A DNA stretch of 16,845 bases from an uncultured Clostridia bacterium (GTDB taxonomy: Bacteria; Bacillota; Clostridia; TANB77; CAG-508): assembly GCA_948745425.1 (NCBI GenBank), contig CAPZDM010000035.1:1-16845 (forward strand). The letters are read 5' to 3'. The translations under genes were made by a program, and so were the position numbers. The notes under the pieces are model-generated. The model was not told the DNA's origin, searched no databases, and saw only the letters and a program-made list of their open reading frames with translations. Shown here in pieces: positions 6,468 through 13,608 of the stretch (within the stretch, counting starts at the first letter, position 1; each line of letters opens with the position of its first letter).

Positions 6468-6914
6468 TTATTTTTCAATTTTGCGTTTTAAACAATTTCT
6501 ACATCGTTCTCTATTAACATCATAATTACAATCTAAATTGCTTAAATCTAAAACTTTATGAACATATTTCGCTAGTTTATTTATAGTATTATCATTTATT
6601 GCTAATTTAATTCTCTCAGCCTCATTTTCTGCTTCATTTTCCTCTAAATTTAATACATCTTTTAAAAATAAGTAAACAATATCATATGCTTCTAAGATTT
6701 TTTTTGCTAGGTTCTCTCCTTCTTGAGTTAATTCAATTGTTCCATATGATTCATAATTTAACATTCCTTCATCTTTTAGGTTATATATTGCTTTATTTAC
6801 ACTGGGCTTAGAACAATTCATTTTATTAGCAATGTCTGTAACTCTAATATTTCCATTTTGCTTTTTTAAAATATACATTGTTTTTAAATATTCTTCTGAA
6901 GCTTTTGATATCAT
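6468..6914 (-). CDS. DtxR-fold transcriptional regulator with C-terminal cysteine cluster, candidate suf regulator
   Basis: The 148-residue protein has the DtxR/MntR layout: a winged helix-turn-helix (about residues 5-63, with VTDIANKMNCSKPSVNKAIYNL as the recognition unit and ELTQEGENLA as the wing end), then a helical dimerisation domain (about 64-125). Aligned by eye with Bacillus subtilis MntR, the Mn-site ligands are mostly gone: D8 is E8, E11 is K11, H77 is D78, E102 is K103 and H103 is L104; only E99 (E100 here) remains. In exchange there is a C-terminal C129-x8-C138-x2-C141 cluster plus C34 in the HTH. It lies directly upstream of sufC and has a consensus promoter with a palindrome at the start site. 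I infer an autoregulated repressor of suf that may sense an Fe-S cluster or metal through the cysteines. There is no SH3-like third domain. The fold is fairly sure; the ligand is not known. Confidence 0.82.
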   Translation of the reverse strand: MISKASEEYLKTMYILKKQNGNIRVTDIANKMNCSKPSVNKAIYNLKDEGMLNYESYGTIELTQEGENLAKKILEAYDIVYLFLKDVLNLEENEAENEAERIKLAINDNTINKLAKYVHKVLDLSNLDCNYDVNRERCRNCLKRKIEK

Positions 6915-6930
6915 TTCTATCTCCTTCTAA

Positions 6931-6946
6931 GTTAACTATGGTTAAC
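6931..6946. promoter_or_regulatory. Palindromic operator candidate at the regulator start site
   Basis: GTTAAC (6931-6936), four bases, GTTAAC (6941-6946) form a dyad right at the predicted transcription start of the DtxR-like gene, between its -10 and ribosome binding site. A further half-site, GTTAGCC on the minus strand (6982-6976), lies next to the -35. This is the expected place for an autorepressor site; the assignment to this regulator is inference. Confidence 0.5.
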
Positions 6947-6975
6947 ATTATAATACAGTAATATTTGTTTGTCAA
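6947..6975 (-). promoter_or_regulatory. Consensus sigma-A promoter of the regulator (and suf) transcript
   Basis: On the minus strand TTGACA (6975-6970), a 17-base spacer and TATAAT (6952-6947) match the consensus exactly. The start of transcription should fall near 6940, 26 bases before the ATG at 6914, which follows GAAGGAG. Confidence 0.82.
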
Positions 6976-6991
6976 GGCTAACATTCATTTT

Positions 6992-7020
6992 TTGACTTTA
7001 GGCAAATTTTGTAGTATAAT
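6992..7020 (+). promoter_or_regulatory. Sigma-A promoter of the 137-residue membrane protein gene
   Basis: TTGACT (6992-6997), a 17-base spacer and TATAAT (7015-7020) lie on the plus strand, divergent from the regulator promoter. The -35 is covered by the 16-base dyad TTTGACTTTAGGCAAA (6991-7006), which as I recall resembles MntR-type boxes. The leader carries a small GGGT/ACCC hairpin at 7034-7049. Confidence 0.78.
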
Positions 7021-7080
7021 TTATATTAAGTATGGGTGGTAATATACCCCAGGTACAAAAACGTAAAGGAGGTTCATATT

Positions 7081-7494
7081 ATGAACGAAAAACAAAAACG
7101 GTCACTTGGTATTTTAATAGTCTTAGCTATTGTTATTGCTGGTATTGTTAAGAATCCAGAAATTTTTGAAGGTATAATGTACCTTTTTGGCATCATAATT
7201 ATAGCCAAAGTATTTTTTGGTTTACTCAATGCTAAAGACAAAAAGGATGCTGAGAGTAATTCTGAAAAGTCCTATGAAAAAATTCCTACAGGCGTAATGT
7301 TTGTGATTGCTGGAATTCTTGCAATAGTAGGAATCAAGCTTATAGCTCCAACATTTATACCCTTTATCTTACTTATGGGTATTATATGTGCTATTTTCGT
7401 AGGTTCTCGGATTACAAAAAACATCAATGATGATCTTAAGAGTGACAACAGTGACAATATTGTTGATTTTAAAAATTCTAAGAAGAGGAAGTAA
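7081..7494 (+). CDS. Multi-pass membrane protein of 137 residues, function unknown
   Basis: The chosen start is ATG 7081 (MNEKQKRSLG), which follows AAAGGAGG by eight bases; an upstream in-frame GTG at 7036 has no such site. The protein has four likely membrane segments: about residues 8-23, 29-47, 67-85 and 88-106. Charged linkers lie between segments 2 and 3 (KDKKDAESNSEKSYEK), and an acidic then basic cytoplasmic tail ends KKRK. I do not recognise the family. It is divergently transcribed from the suf regulator and ends in its own terminator (7504-7544). Codon choice (CGG, ATC, GAC, AAC, GGC) looks less A/T-biased than in the minus-strand neighbours. Its position beside a metalloregulator-type gene and the dyad on its -35 leave open a metal or stress link, which is inference. 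Confidence 0.85.
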   Translation: MNEKQKRSLGILIVLAIVIAGIVKNPEIFEGIMYLFGIIIIAKVFFGLLNAKDKKDAESNSEKSYEKIPTGVMFVIAGILAIVGIKLIAPTFIPFILLMGIICAIFVGSRITKNINDDLKSDNSDNIVDFKNSKKRK

Positions 7495-7503
7495 TGTTGC
7501 AAT

Positions 7504-7544
7504 AGAGCGAGGTATGTATACCTTCGCTCTTGCGCTATTTTTTT
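7504..7544 (+). terminator. Intrinsic terminator after the 137-residue membrane protein gene
   Basis: AGAGCGA (7504-7510) pairs with TCGCTCT (7524-7530), with GGTA/TACC extending the stem inside, followed closely by a run of T's at 7538-7544. It lies between this gene and the convergent RNA methyltransferase gene, whose stop codon at 7535 falls within the tail. Confidence 0.85.
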
Positions 7545-8440
7545 CTTAGTTTAGCAATAAAAAATCCCTCATATAGTTCATTTGGTGCTACAGTAATAGT
7601 ACCCTTTATTTTTGTAGGTAATAAACTTGCTCCTTTAAATAATCCTTCATCTATTGGTACTATTTCTATATTTGAATTTTTTAATATTTTTTCTATATTT
7701 TTTTCATTCTCTTCTTCTAGTATTGAACATGTTGAATATACCATTTCATGCCCTGATTTTAAAATGCTTATTGCTTTTTTTAGTAATTCATATTGAGTTT
7801 TTACAGACCTGTTTATTAATTCTTCCGTAAATATCTTTTCTAATTTTTCATTATTTATATTAATAGTTCCACTGCCACTACAAGGTGCATCTAATAAGAT
7901 TTTATCAAAATAAAAATAACTATCCAAATTTCTAGCATCTTCTATTAAAACATTTACTCTACCCGCTCCTTGTTTTTCAATATTATATCTTAATCTCTCT
8001 GCTCTTATCTTATTTTTTTCACATGCTGTAATTAATGCTTTATTTTGAGACATGCTAGCCATTTGAGTAGTTTTGCCTCCTGGTGCTGCTGCCATGTCTA
8101 ATATGTTTTCATTAGGTTTAGGTTGTAATACAATTGCTGGTAGCATAGAAGATAAACTTTGGAGATATATTTCTCCATTTTGATATATTGATAATTTTCT
8201 TATATCTGCTTCATCTATTTCTTCTAGTATTAATGCTTCTCTACTCCACATTACCTCTCTATATTTTATTTTTAAAGAAGTAAGAATATCTTTTATTTGC
8301 TCTGTATTCGATTTTAAAGTATTTACCCTTAAAGTTACATACCTTTTAGTAGAATATCCTTTTAAAATACTTTCTGTTAGTTTTTCGCCATATTGTTTTA
8401 ATAATCTCTCGTATAAAAAATCAGGTATATTATTTATCAT
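7535..8440 (-). CDS. RsmB/NOP2/Sun-family RNA cytosine-5 methyltransferase
   Basis: The family methylates C5 of cytosine in rRNA or tRNA using S-adenosylmethionine. The SAM motif AAAPGGKT is at residues 117-124, motif IV LLDAPCSGSGT has C187 (product-release cysteine) and motif VI STCS has the catalytic C238. An N-terminal RNA-binding extension (about 1-95, with VTLRVNTLK) is present. At 301 residues it lacks the NusB-like N-terminal domain of RsmB and the C-terminal PUA domain of RsmF. It is therefore a short stand-alone member whose target (16S, 23S or tRNA) cannot be assigned from sequence. The start at 8440 follows AAAGGAGAAATACC and it has its own promoter. Confidence 0.9.
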   Translation of the reverse strand: MINNIPDFLYERLLKQYGEKLTESILKGYSTKRYVTLRVNTLKSNTEQIKDILTSLKIKYREVMWSREALILEEIDEADIRKLSIYQNGEIYLQSLSSMLPAIVLQPKPNENILDMAAAPGGKTTQMASMSQNKALITACEKNKIRAERLRYNIEKQGAGRVNVLIEDARNLDSYFYFDKILLDAPCSGSGTININNEKLEKIFTEELINRSVKTQYELLKKAISILKSGHEMVYSTCSILEEENEKNIEKILKNSNIEIVPIDEGLFKGASLLPTKIKGTITVAPNELYEGFFIAKLRKK

Positions 8441-8469
8441 GGTATTTCTCCTTTTATATTAATGAGATT

Positions 8470-8498
8470 ATTTTAGCATATTTTGTTTATTTGTTCAA
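8470..8498 (-). promoter_or_regulatory. Promoter of the RNA methyltransferase gene
   Basis: On the minus strand TTGAAC (8498-8493), 17 bases, then TAAAAT (8475-8470) preceded by TGC, an extended -10. The start would be near 8463, about 23 bases ahead of the ATG. Confidence 0.55.
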
Positions 8499-8524
8499 AT
8501 TAGAGCAAAGCGACTTAGCCATCC

Positions 8525-8540
8525 AGACTACGAATAGTCT
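8525..8540. repeat. Perfect hairpin AGACTA-CGAA-TAGTCT
   Basis: Arms at 8525-8530 and 8535-8540 enclose a CGAA loop. It lies in the 171-base gap between the anti-sigma and methyltransferase genes, with no T-run on either side. Together with the neighbouring GC-richer bases 8505-8524 it stands out from the surrounding A+T. A weak AT-rich hairpin at 8583-8596, followed by T's on the minus strand, may be the terminator of the anti-sigma gene. Confidence 0.4.
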
Positions 8541-8611
8541 CTCTTACAATTTATAATACATTTTTTATATACCATAAAAAGTCATTATTTATAATGCTGT
8601 AAAAAACATAA

Positions 8612-9577
8612 TTATTTAATTACAGAATCTTCAAAGTTTCTAGAATAATTTGTAACTTCATATTCTGATAGGTCTGGTACAGTTACATCATCATCTGTTA
8701 CAATTCCAAATTCATATTTATATTCTTGAATATCATCTGTAATTTCTTTTACTACTCTTGTTCCTTCAAAAAAAGATTGTCTAGATTCCTTTTGTATTTC
8801 CTTTAATGGTAATCCTGTATCTTTATCTATCCATACTTCATATTTCTCTGATTTTTCATATTTATATTTTAATACATAACATTGTTTGCCATAATAATTA
8901 TAGCTATCTATTGACATTAAAAATGCTTTACCTAAATTACTATATAATGATACAAAATTATTTTTAGATTTATCTACAAATGGCACATATTTTAAGCTAT
9001 TTTCAGTATTAAAATAGTCTTTAATCAAATTACCTTTTTCAATTATTGCTGTTTTTGTATTCTCATTTATTGTTAATCTTTCATCTGAATTAATAGTTGA
9101 ATACTCAATATGAACTGATTTTAATCCATCATCAGAATAATCTTCAGTAATTCTTTTATATTTACCATCTTTATAATATTTCTTGTCTATTATAATATTA
9201 TTGTCTGAAATTTCACTTCTTACTTCGATATAAAAATTACTTGATTGTAAAGACTTTTCTGCTTTGTTCATAATATTATTAATTATTATAAATTTATATA
9301 AATATGTAATAAAACATAATATAAGTATTATACCTATTGCTAGAATTACTGATTTTATTCTGCTCTTTCTTCTTATTTTCTTTAAATAATCAATTTCCTT
9401 TTTTTGAGTAATTTCATTTTCTTTAATATCTGCTTTTATTTCATTTAGCTTACTTTGACAATTAACACATTTTAATAAATGTTTTTCTACTAATTTTTTG
9501 GATTCTGTATTTAATACTCCATCAACATATCCTAGTAATAAGTCTTGTACAATTTCACATTCAGTTTTATTCTCCAT
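8612..9577 (-). CDS. Zinc-finger (ZAS-type) anti-sigma factor with large extracytoplasmic domain
   Basis: The N-terminus has the anti-sigma zinc-binding pattern C7 ... H33-x3-C37-x2-C40 (zf-HC2/ZAS), which grips the ECF sigma factor in the cytoplasm. A basic stretch (KKIRRKSRIK) leads into one membrane segment at about residues 75-97. The remaining 220 residues are outside, rich in beta strands, with YYKDGKYKR and YEVWIDKDTGLPLKE motifs resembling the LolA/RseB-like fold used as a sensor in other anti-sigma systems. Its ATG overlaps the end of the sigma gene by 11 bases, with GGAGG inside the sigma coding region, so the two are translationally coupled. The pairing is secure; the signal sensed is unknown. 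Confidence 0.88.
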   Translation of the reverse strand: MENKTECEIVQDLLLGYVDGVLNTESKKLVEKHLLKCVNCQSKLNEIKADIKENEITQKKEIDYLKKIRRKSRIKSVILAIGIILILCFITYLYKFIIINNIMNKAEKSLQSSNFYIEVRSEISDNNIIIDKKYYKDGKYKRITEDYSDDGLKSVHIEYSTINSDERLTINENTKTAIIEKGNLIKDYFNTENSLKYVPFVDKSKNNFVSLYSNLGKAFLMSIDSYNYYGKQCYVLKYKYEKSEKYEVWIDKDTGLPLKEIQKESRQSFFEGTRVVKEITDDIQEYKYEFGIVTDDDVTVPDLSEYEVTNYSRNFEDSVIK

Positions 9578-10055
9578 TTTTATTTACCTCCTTAATTTTT
9601 TGCTTAGCACGATAAAATGTAACTCTTGCCCAATTTGGTGTTTTTCCTAATATTTCTCCTATCTCAATAAAATTCAAATTTCCAGTCATCCTTAAATACA
9701 TTACTTCTCTCGATTGTTCATCTAGTTTTTGTATATCTTTATATAATTTTATTTTTTCTTCATTACTGCAAATAACTTCCTCTGTTGTTTCAAATGTCTG
9801 AATTTCTTCTGTTAACTCATCAATAGGTATATTTTTTTTATTTTTCTTTAATTCTTTATACCAAAGATGTTTTGCTATTTGGCATAGCCAAACTGATACT
9901 TTGCAGTTTCCTTTAAATTTATTGATTTCTTTTATCGCTATTGCAAAAGTTTCTTGTGTTAAATCTTCAGATATATGTTCATTATGTGTTAAGCAGAATA
10001 GATATTTATATACTGTATTACAATATTGTTTATATATTTCTTCAATATTCTGCAT
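9567..10055 (-). CDS. ECF-type (sigma-70 family) RNA polymerase sigma factor
   Basis: The 162-residue protein has sigma region 2 at about residues 8-72 (including SEDLTQETFAIAIKEINKFKG and the -10 recognition helix VSVWLCQIAKHLWYKELKK) and region 4 at about 106-155 (LDEQSREVMYLR, then the HTH EIGEILGKTPNWARVTFYRAKQKIKE). There is no region 1 or 3, as expected for ECF sigmas. The start at 10055 follows GGAGGG. It overlaps its membrane anti-sigma partner downstream, forming a two-gene signalling unit. Autoregulation is usual for such pairs, but I could not identify a confident ECF-type promoter upstream. Confidence 0.93.
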   Translation of the reverse strand: MQNIEEIYKQYCNTVYKYLFCLTHNEHISEDLTQETFAIAIKEINKFKGNCKVSVWLCQIAKHLWYKELKKNKKNIPIDELTEEIQTFETTEEVICSNEEKIKLYKDIQKLDEQSREVMYLRMTGNLNFIEIGEILGKTPNWARVTFYRAKQKIKEVNKNGE

Positions 10056-10123
10056 AACATTTCCCTCCTTTCATATATAGTAAGAGAATATTTTTTACTT
10101 TTTATTACAAAAATTTTATATTT

Positions 10124-10155
10124 TTTAAAAAATAATAGAGGAACATTGTTCCTCC
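10124..10155 (-). terminator. Intrinsic terminator after the DUF4173-like gene
   Basis: On the minus strand GAGGAAC (10154-10148) pairs with GTTCCTC (10144-10138) around three bases, followed by TATTATTTTTT. It lies 18 bases past the stop codon at 10173 and isolates the membrane protein gene from the sigma factor gene downstream. Confidence 0.82.
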
Positions 10156-10172
10156 TTGTATTAAAATATAAT

Positions 10173-12218
10173 TTATTTATATACTTCTCCAACGAAATTC
10201 CATGTTTTACCATTATCAATAGACATATATTTAGCCCTTGTTTTACCTTCGTTATAACCACCTTCATATCCACCTGAAACTAATACAGTTAAAGTTCCAT
10301 CTTTTTCTCTTGTTGGTAAGAAAAAGTAATCATAACAATCTTCCCATTTCTTTCCGTTTGGATTTGATAAGCTAAATTTTCCTACTGGGAATGTAAGCTT
10401 AGTAAATGTTCTTCCTGAATTTGTTGTAATATATAAGTCAGATTGAGCACAATAAATTGTATCTGGTATCATTAAAAATCCTAATCCATTTTCAAAAAAC
10501 TCTATTTCACTAGGAGTTTTTACATTAATTGTTCTGATACTGGAATAACTTTCTCCTCCATTATAGGTTTTTTCAATCTTCCAAACAGCATCTCCAACTG
10601 CTCTATCTACTTCATATACTATATATCCTTCTGTATCACTAACCATTTCCTTATATTTATAATCTAATTTTGTAAGATCTCTGTTATTTCTTAGTCTTTT
10701 AATTGTATTCTGCACATTTGATATATCTGATTTTAATTCTGATATTTCTGAATCTATATTATCATATTTTTTAATAACTTTATATTTTGATATATTAAAC
10801 TCTTGCCAAGACATTTTTTCAATATCTTCTAAAATTCTTACTCTTGCTTGCATTATATGCAATACATCATTACATGTATCAATTTTTGTTTTATCAGTTA
10901 AGTCTTTTAAATTGTTTAAATCAATATTTGCATCTGATAATAATTTATTTTGTAATTCTTCTAATTTATCATAACTATTGCTAGTTGCAATATATGATAT
11001 ATAATAATAATCTATATTAACATTTGAATCTAATTTATTTAGATTTCTATTTATTATAATATTTTCCAAGTTTACAAAATTGATTATTACATATACACAT
11101 GTTGCAATTATCCCTCCCCATTTTAGTAAATCAAATTTTGAATTATAGATATAGATAGTAGTTGGTATAAATATTAATAATTCTGTTGCTAGTATTATAT
11201 ATACAAAGATTCTTAAATATGTTAAACCATAGACTGACTCATACATATACATTCTAAATATTGATGATATTACGATAATTATAGTAAACACACTTAAAAA
11301 TGAATTTGCTACTTTTAAGAATTTATCTCTATTCTCATTATTCTTGTTTGATATTAAGATTATGGCAAAATTTATAAAAGATACAAACATCAATTGGAAG
11401 AAACCTGTTCTTGCATATTGTGCATAGTTAAAACTTCCTTCTGAATTCATATTTATAAATAATGATGTTATCTGAATGTAACAAAATACTAAATAAACTA
11501 TATTTAAAGCTACTAAAAGCATTTTTATAGTAAATTTATCTTTTTGCTTCTTTTTAGCAATTTCTTTGCTACTTTCTTCATCTTTAGTTTGTAAAGCTAA
11601 AAGCATACTTAATATTATAAAATATACTGCTATACATATTGCAATTCGTGCAATAAGCCTTGGTATATTGATATTTATAAACATATCTACAATTCCAGAA
11701 AAAATACTTGCAAATATACGATCTGCTGAAGCAAGTAAAATTATAACAATTCCTACAACAATTGTAACAATAATTAAAGATTTAATGATTTTATTCATAT
11801 CAATTTTTGAATTCTTTTTGATTTTTTCTTTGCTTGTTTTATTTGTTAATTTCATTGAAGAATCTATGTTTTTTAGAGTTTTATGTATCAATTTAAGCAA
11901 TGAATGTAAATATTGTTTAATATAATCTTTTTTTATTGTTGCAGTTATAAGCATTATAAGAGTTAATGCAATTATAACTAATATATTAGTAAAATTAAAA
12001 GTTGTACTTGAAAATATCATATATGTACTACTCAATAATATTATTGGTATTGTTAATATTGTTGCTTTTAAATTTACTATTTTCTCTCTTTTATATAATA
12101 TGATTAAAATTGTACTTATACTTATTAGCATAAGTATAAGCATTGATATTCCTAGTTGTTTTCCATATAGTAATATCGATTGGGATATTGCTATTATTAA
12201 ACTTCCTATAATCTCCAT
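10173..12218 (-). CDS. DUF4173-like polytopic membrane protein with C-terminal Asp-box domain
   Basis: The 681-residue protein has about eleven membrane segments within residues 1-390. The stretch near 318-350 (MYMYESVYGLTYLRIFVYIILATELL) matches my recollection of DUF4173/DUF4153 proteins. A charged helical linker with coiled-coil character follows (about 410-520, LEELQNKLLSD and SEISELKSDISNVQNTIKRLRNNRD). The last 130 residues look like a beta-propeller fragment with Asp-box motifs: TYNGGESY, TTNSGRTF (598-605) and SIDNGKTW (666-673), the pattern S-x-D-x-G-x-T-W of sialidase/BNR repeats. Three motifs are too few for a closed propeller. The function of DUF4173 is unknown to me. It is a single-gene unit with its own promoter (12253-12281) and terminator. 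The start at 12218 follows AAGGGG. Confidence 0.75.
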   Translation of the reverse strand: MEIIGSLIIAISQSILLYGKQLGISMLILMLISISTILIILYKREKIVNLKATILTIPIILLSSTYMIFSSTTFNFTNILVIIALTLIMLITATIKKDYIKQYLHSLLKLIHKTLKNIDSSMKLTNKTSKEKIKKNSKIDMNKIIKSLIIVTIVVGIVIILLASADRIFASIFSGIVDMFININIPRLIARIAICIAVYFIILSMLLALQTKDEESSKEIAKKKQKDKFTIKMLLVALNIVYLVFCYIQITSLFINMNSEGSFNYAQYARTGFFQLMFVSFINFAIILISNKNNENRDKFLKVANSFLSVFTIIIVISSIFRMYMYESVYGLTYLRIFVYIILATELLIFIPTTIYIYNSKFDLLKWGGIIATCVYVIINFVNLENIIINRNLNKLDSNVNIDYYYISYIATSNSYDKLEELQNKLLSDANIDLNNLKDLTDKTKIDTCNDVLHIMQARVRILEDIEKMSWQEFNISKYKVIKKYDNIDSEISELKSDISNVQNTIKRLRNNRDLTKLDYKYKEMVSDTEGYIVYEVDRAVGDAVWKIEKTYNGGESYSSIRTINVKTPSEIEFFENGLGFLMIPDTIYCAQSDLYITTNSGRTFTKLTFPVGKFSLSNPNGKKWEDCYDYFFLPTREKDGTLTVLVSGGYEGGYNEGKTRAKYMSIDNGKTWNFVGEVYK

Positions 12219-12252
12219 TATTTTATTCCCCTTACTTTTTATAATTTAATAT

Positions 12253-12281
12253 ATTATAACTTACAAAATAAAATTTAGCAA
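12253..12281 (-). promoter_or_regulatory. Promoter of the DUF4173-like gene
   Basis: On the minus strand TTGCTA (12281-12276), a 17-base spacer and a perfect TATAAT (12258-12253). It begins 8 bases past the stop codon of the polymerase gene. Confidence 0.6.
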
Positions 12282-12288
12282 ATCTTAG

Positions 12289-13503
12289 TTATTCTTTTCT
12301 TTTTGCTTTTACAATGTCTTCTACATTCATTACCGTTCCTCTAGTTACCGTATTGTAGCCATATTTTTGTTTTAATAAGTCTATTGATTTATCTATTTCT
12401 TCCTGTTTTTTAGAGTTTGTATCATCAAATAATGATAATTGTCTTTGGTTTTTGTCACATAAATCATCTGTTCTTACACCAACTAATCTAATGAATTCAC
12501 CTTTATACATTTCATTTAGTATTTCTTTTGCAATATCATATATTTCTCTGGTACTATTACTTGATAATGCTAATTTCTTTTGATGTGAATAGTCTTTAAA
12601 TTCCTTTGTTCTTAGTTGAACACTTACAACATTTGCAAGTAAATCATATTTTCTAAGTCTATATGTTACTTGTTCTGTTAATGCTAATACAATTTCAGCG
12701 ATTTTTTCTTTACCATATATATCATTTGGTAAAGTTATAGAATTTCCTATTGATTTTGGAGTTTCTTGTTCAAAGTGCACTTCAGAATTATCAATTCCAT
12801 TTGCATATTCCCACATTAATTTTCCGTGTTTTCCAAATTTCTTTATTAATATTTGTTCATCAAATTTTGCTAAGTCTCCTATTCTTTTTATTCCCATACA
12901 ATATAGTTTTGGAACTGTTTTTCTACCTAGCATAAATAATTCCCCTACAGGTAAGCTCCATACTTTTTGTGGTATTTCATTTTCATATAAGGTATGTACT
13001 TTATTTGGTTTTTCAAAGTCTGATGCCATTTTTGCAAGAAGTTTATTGTGTGCTACTCCTACATTTACAGTAAATCCTAATTCCTGTTCTACTCTCTTAT
13101 TTATTTCTTTTGCTTTATCTAATAATGTTGCATTTTGCAAATAATCTGTCATATCTAAAAAGCATTCATCTACACTAAATCTTTCTATTTTGTCTGTATA
13201 TTCTAGTAATAGATTATATAATTCATTTGAATATTTTTTATAAGTTTTATAGCTTGAGGAATATACTTGTAAGTTATTACATTTTTTTCTCGCTTGATAT
13301 AATGTTTCTCCTGTAACTATACCACATGCTTTTGCTTTCATACTTTTTGCTAAAACTATTCCAGAACGTCTTTCCTCGTCTCCACCAATTACAGCTGGTA
13401 TTTCTCTTATATCTATTGTATATCCTTCTTTTAATTTTTGGGCAGCAGTCCATGATAGAAATGCATTATTTACATCAACATGTAGTATTTGCCTTTGTTT
13501 CAT
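12289..13503 (-). CDS. Y-family (DinB/UmuC-like) translesion DNA polymerase
   Basis: Y-family polymerases copy damaged DNA. Catalytic carboxylates are visible: D10 in HVDVNNAFLSW and D112/E113 in FSVDECFLDM. These are followed by the thumb helix-hairpin-helix region (LGRKTVPKLYCMGIKRIGDLAKF) and the little-finger domain. Residues 355-359 read QLSLF, a textbook sliding-clamp binding motif, though placed 45 residues from the C-terminus instead of at the very end. I chose ATG 13503 (MKQRQILHVD, 404 residues): an in-frame GTG at 13515 abuts the GGAGA site with no room for initiation. The family is Pol IV-like, but I do not assign dinB firmly because some Bacillota carry several Y-family members. 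The promoter contains a LexA-like box, suggesting SOS control. Confidence 0.92.
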   Translation of the reverse strand: MKQRQILHVDVNNAFLSWTAAQKLKEGYTIDIREIPAVIGGDEERRSGIVLAKSMKAKACGIVTGETLYQARKKCNNLQVYSSSYKTYKKYSNELYNLLLEYTDKIERFSVDECFLDMTDYLQNATLLDKAKEINKRVEQELGFTVNVGVAHNKLLAKMASDFEKPNKVHTLYENEIPQKVWSLPVGELFMLGRKTVPKLYCMGIKRIGDLAKFDEQILIKKFGKHGKLMWEYANGIDNSEVHFEQETPKSIGNSITLPNDIYGKEKIAEIVLALTEQVTYRLRKYDLLANVVSVQLRTKEFKDYSHQKKLALSSNSTREIYDIAKEILNEMYKGEFIRLVGVRTDDLCDKNQRQLSLFDDTNSKKQEEIDKSIDLLKQKYGYNTVTRGTVMNVEDIVKAKRKE

Positions 13504-13526
13504 AATATATATCACTCTCCATATAT

Positions 13527-13555
13527 ATTATAGAACACAAGTTTGTATATGTCAA
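13527..13555 (-). promoter_or_regulatory. Consensus promoter of the Y-family polymerase gene with LexA-like box
   Basis: On the minus strand TTGACA (13555-13550), a 17-base spacer and TATAAT (13532-13527) match the consensus exactly. In the spacer, GAAC-ACAA-GTTT (13533-13544 on the plus strand) fits the core GAAC-N4-GTTY of Gram-positive LexA (DinR) sites, with mismatches at the outer bases. A repressor bound here would block RNA polymerase directly. Confidence 0.72.
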
Positions 13556-13608
13556 TAATAATATTAATCTTTTGCTATTGTTTTCATTTTTATAATATAT
13601 TAGTAATA

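Noticed and set aside
7036..7080. Upstream in-frame GTG start for the 137-residue membrane protein
   Set aside because: No ribosome binding site precedes it, it lies only about nine bases past the predicted transcription start, and the ATG at 7081 has a perfect AAAGGAGG.
10026..10277. Plus-strand frame of about 83 codons across the sigma factor upstream region
   Set aside because: It is low-complexity, overlaps the ends of two clear minus-strand genes and contains the terminator at 10124-10155; no ribosome binding site.
13504..13515. GTG start for the Y-family polymerase
   Set aside because: It directly abuts the GGAGA site, leaving no spacing; ATG 13503 begins the conserved N-terminus.
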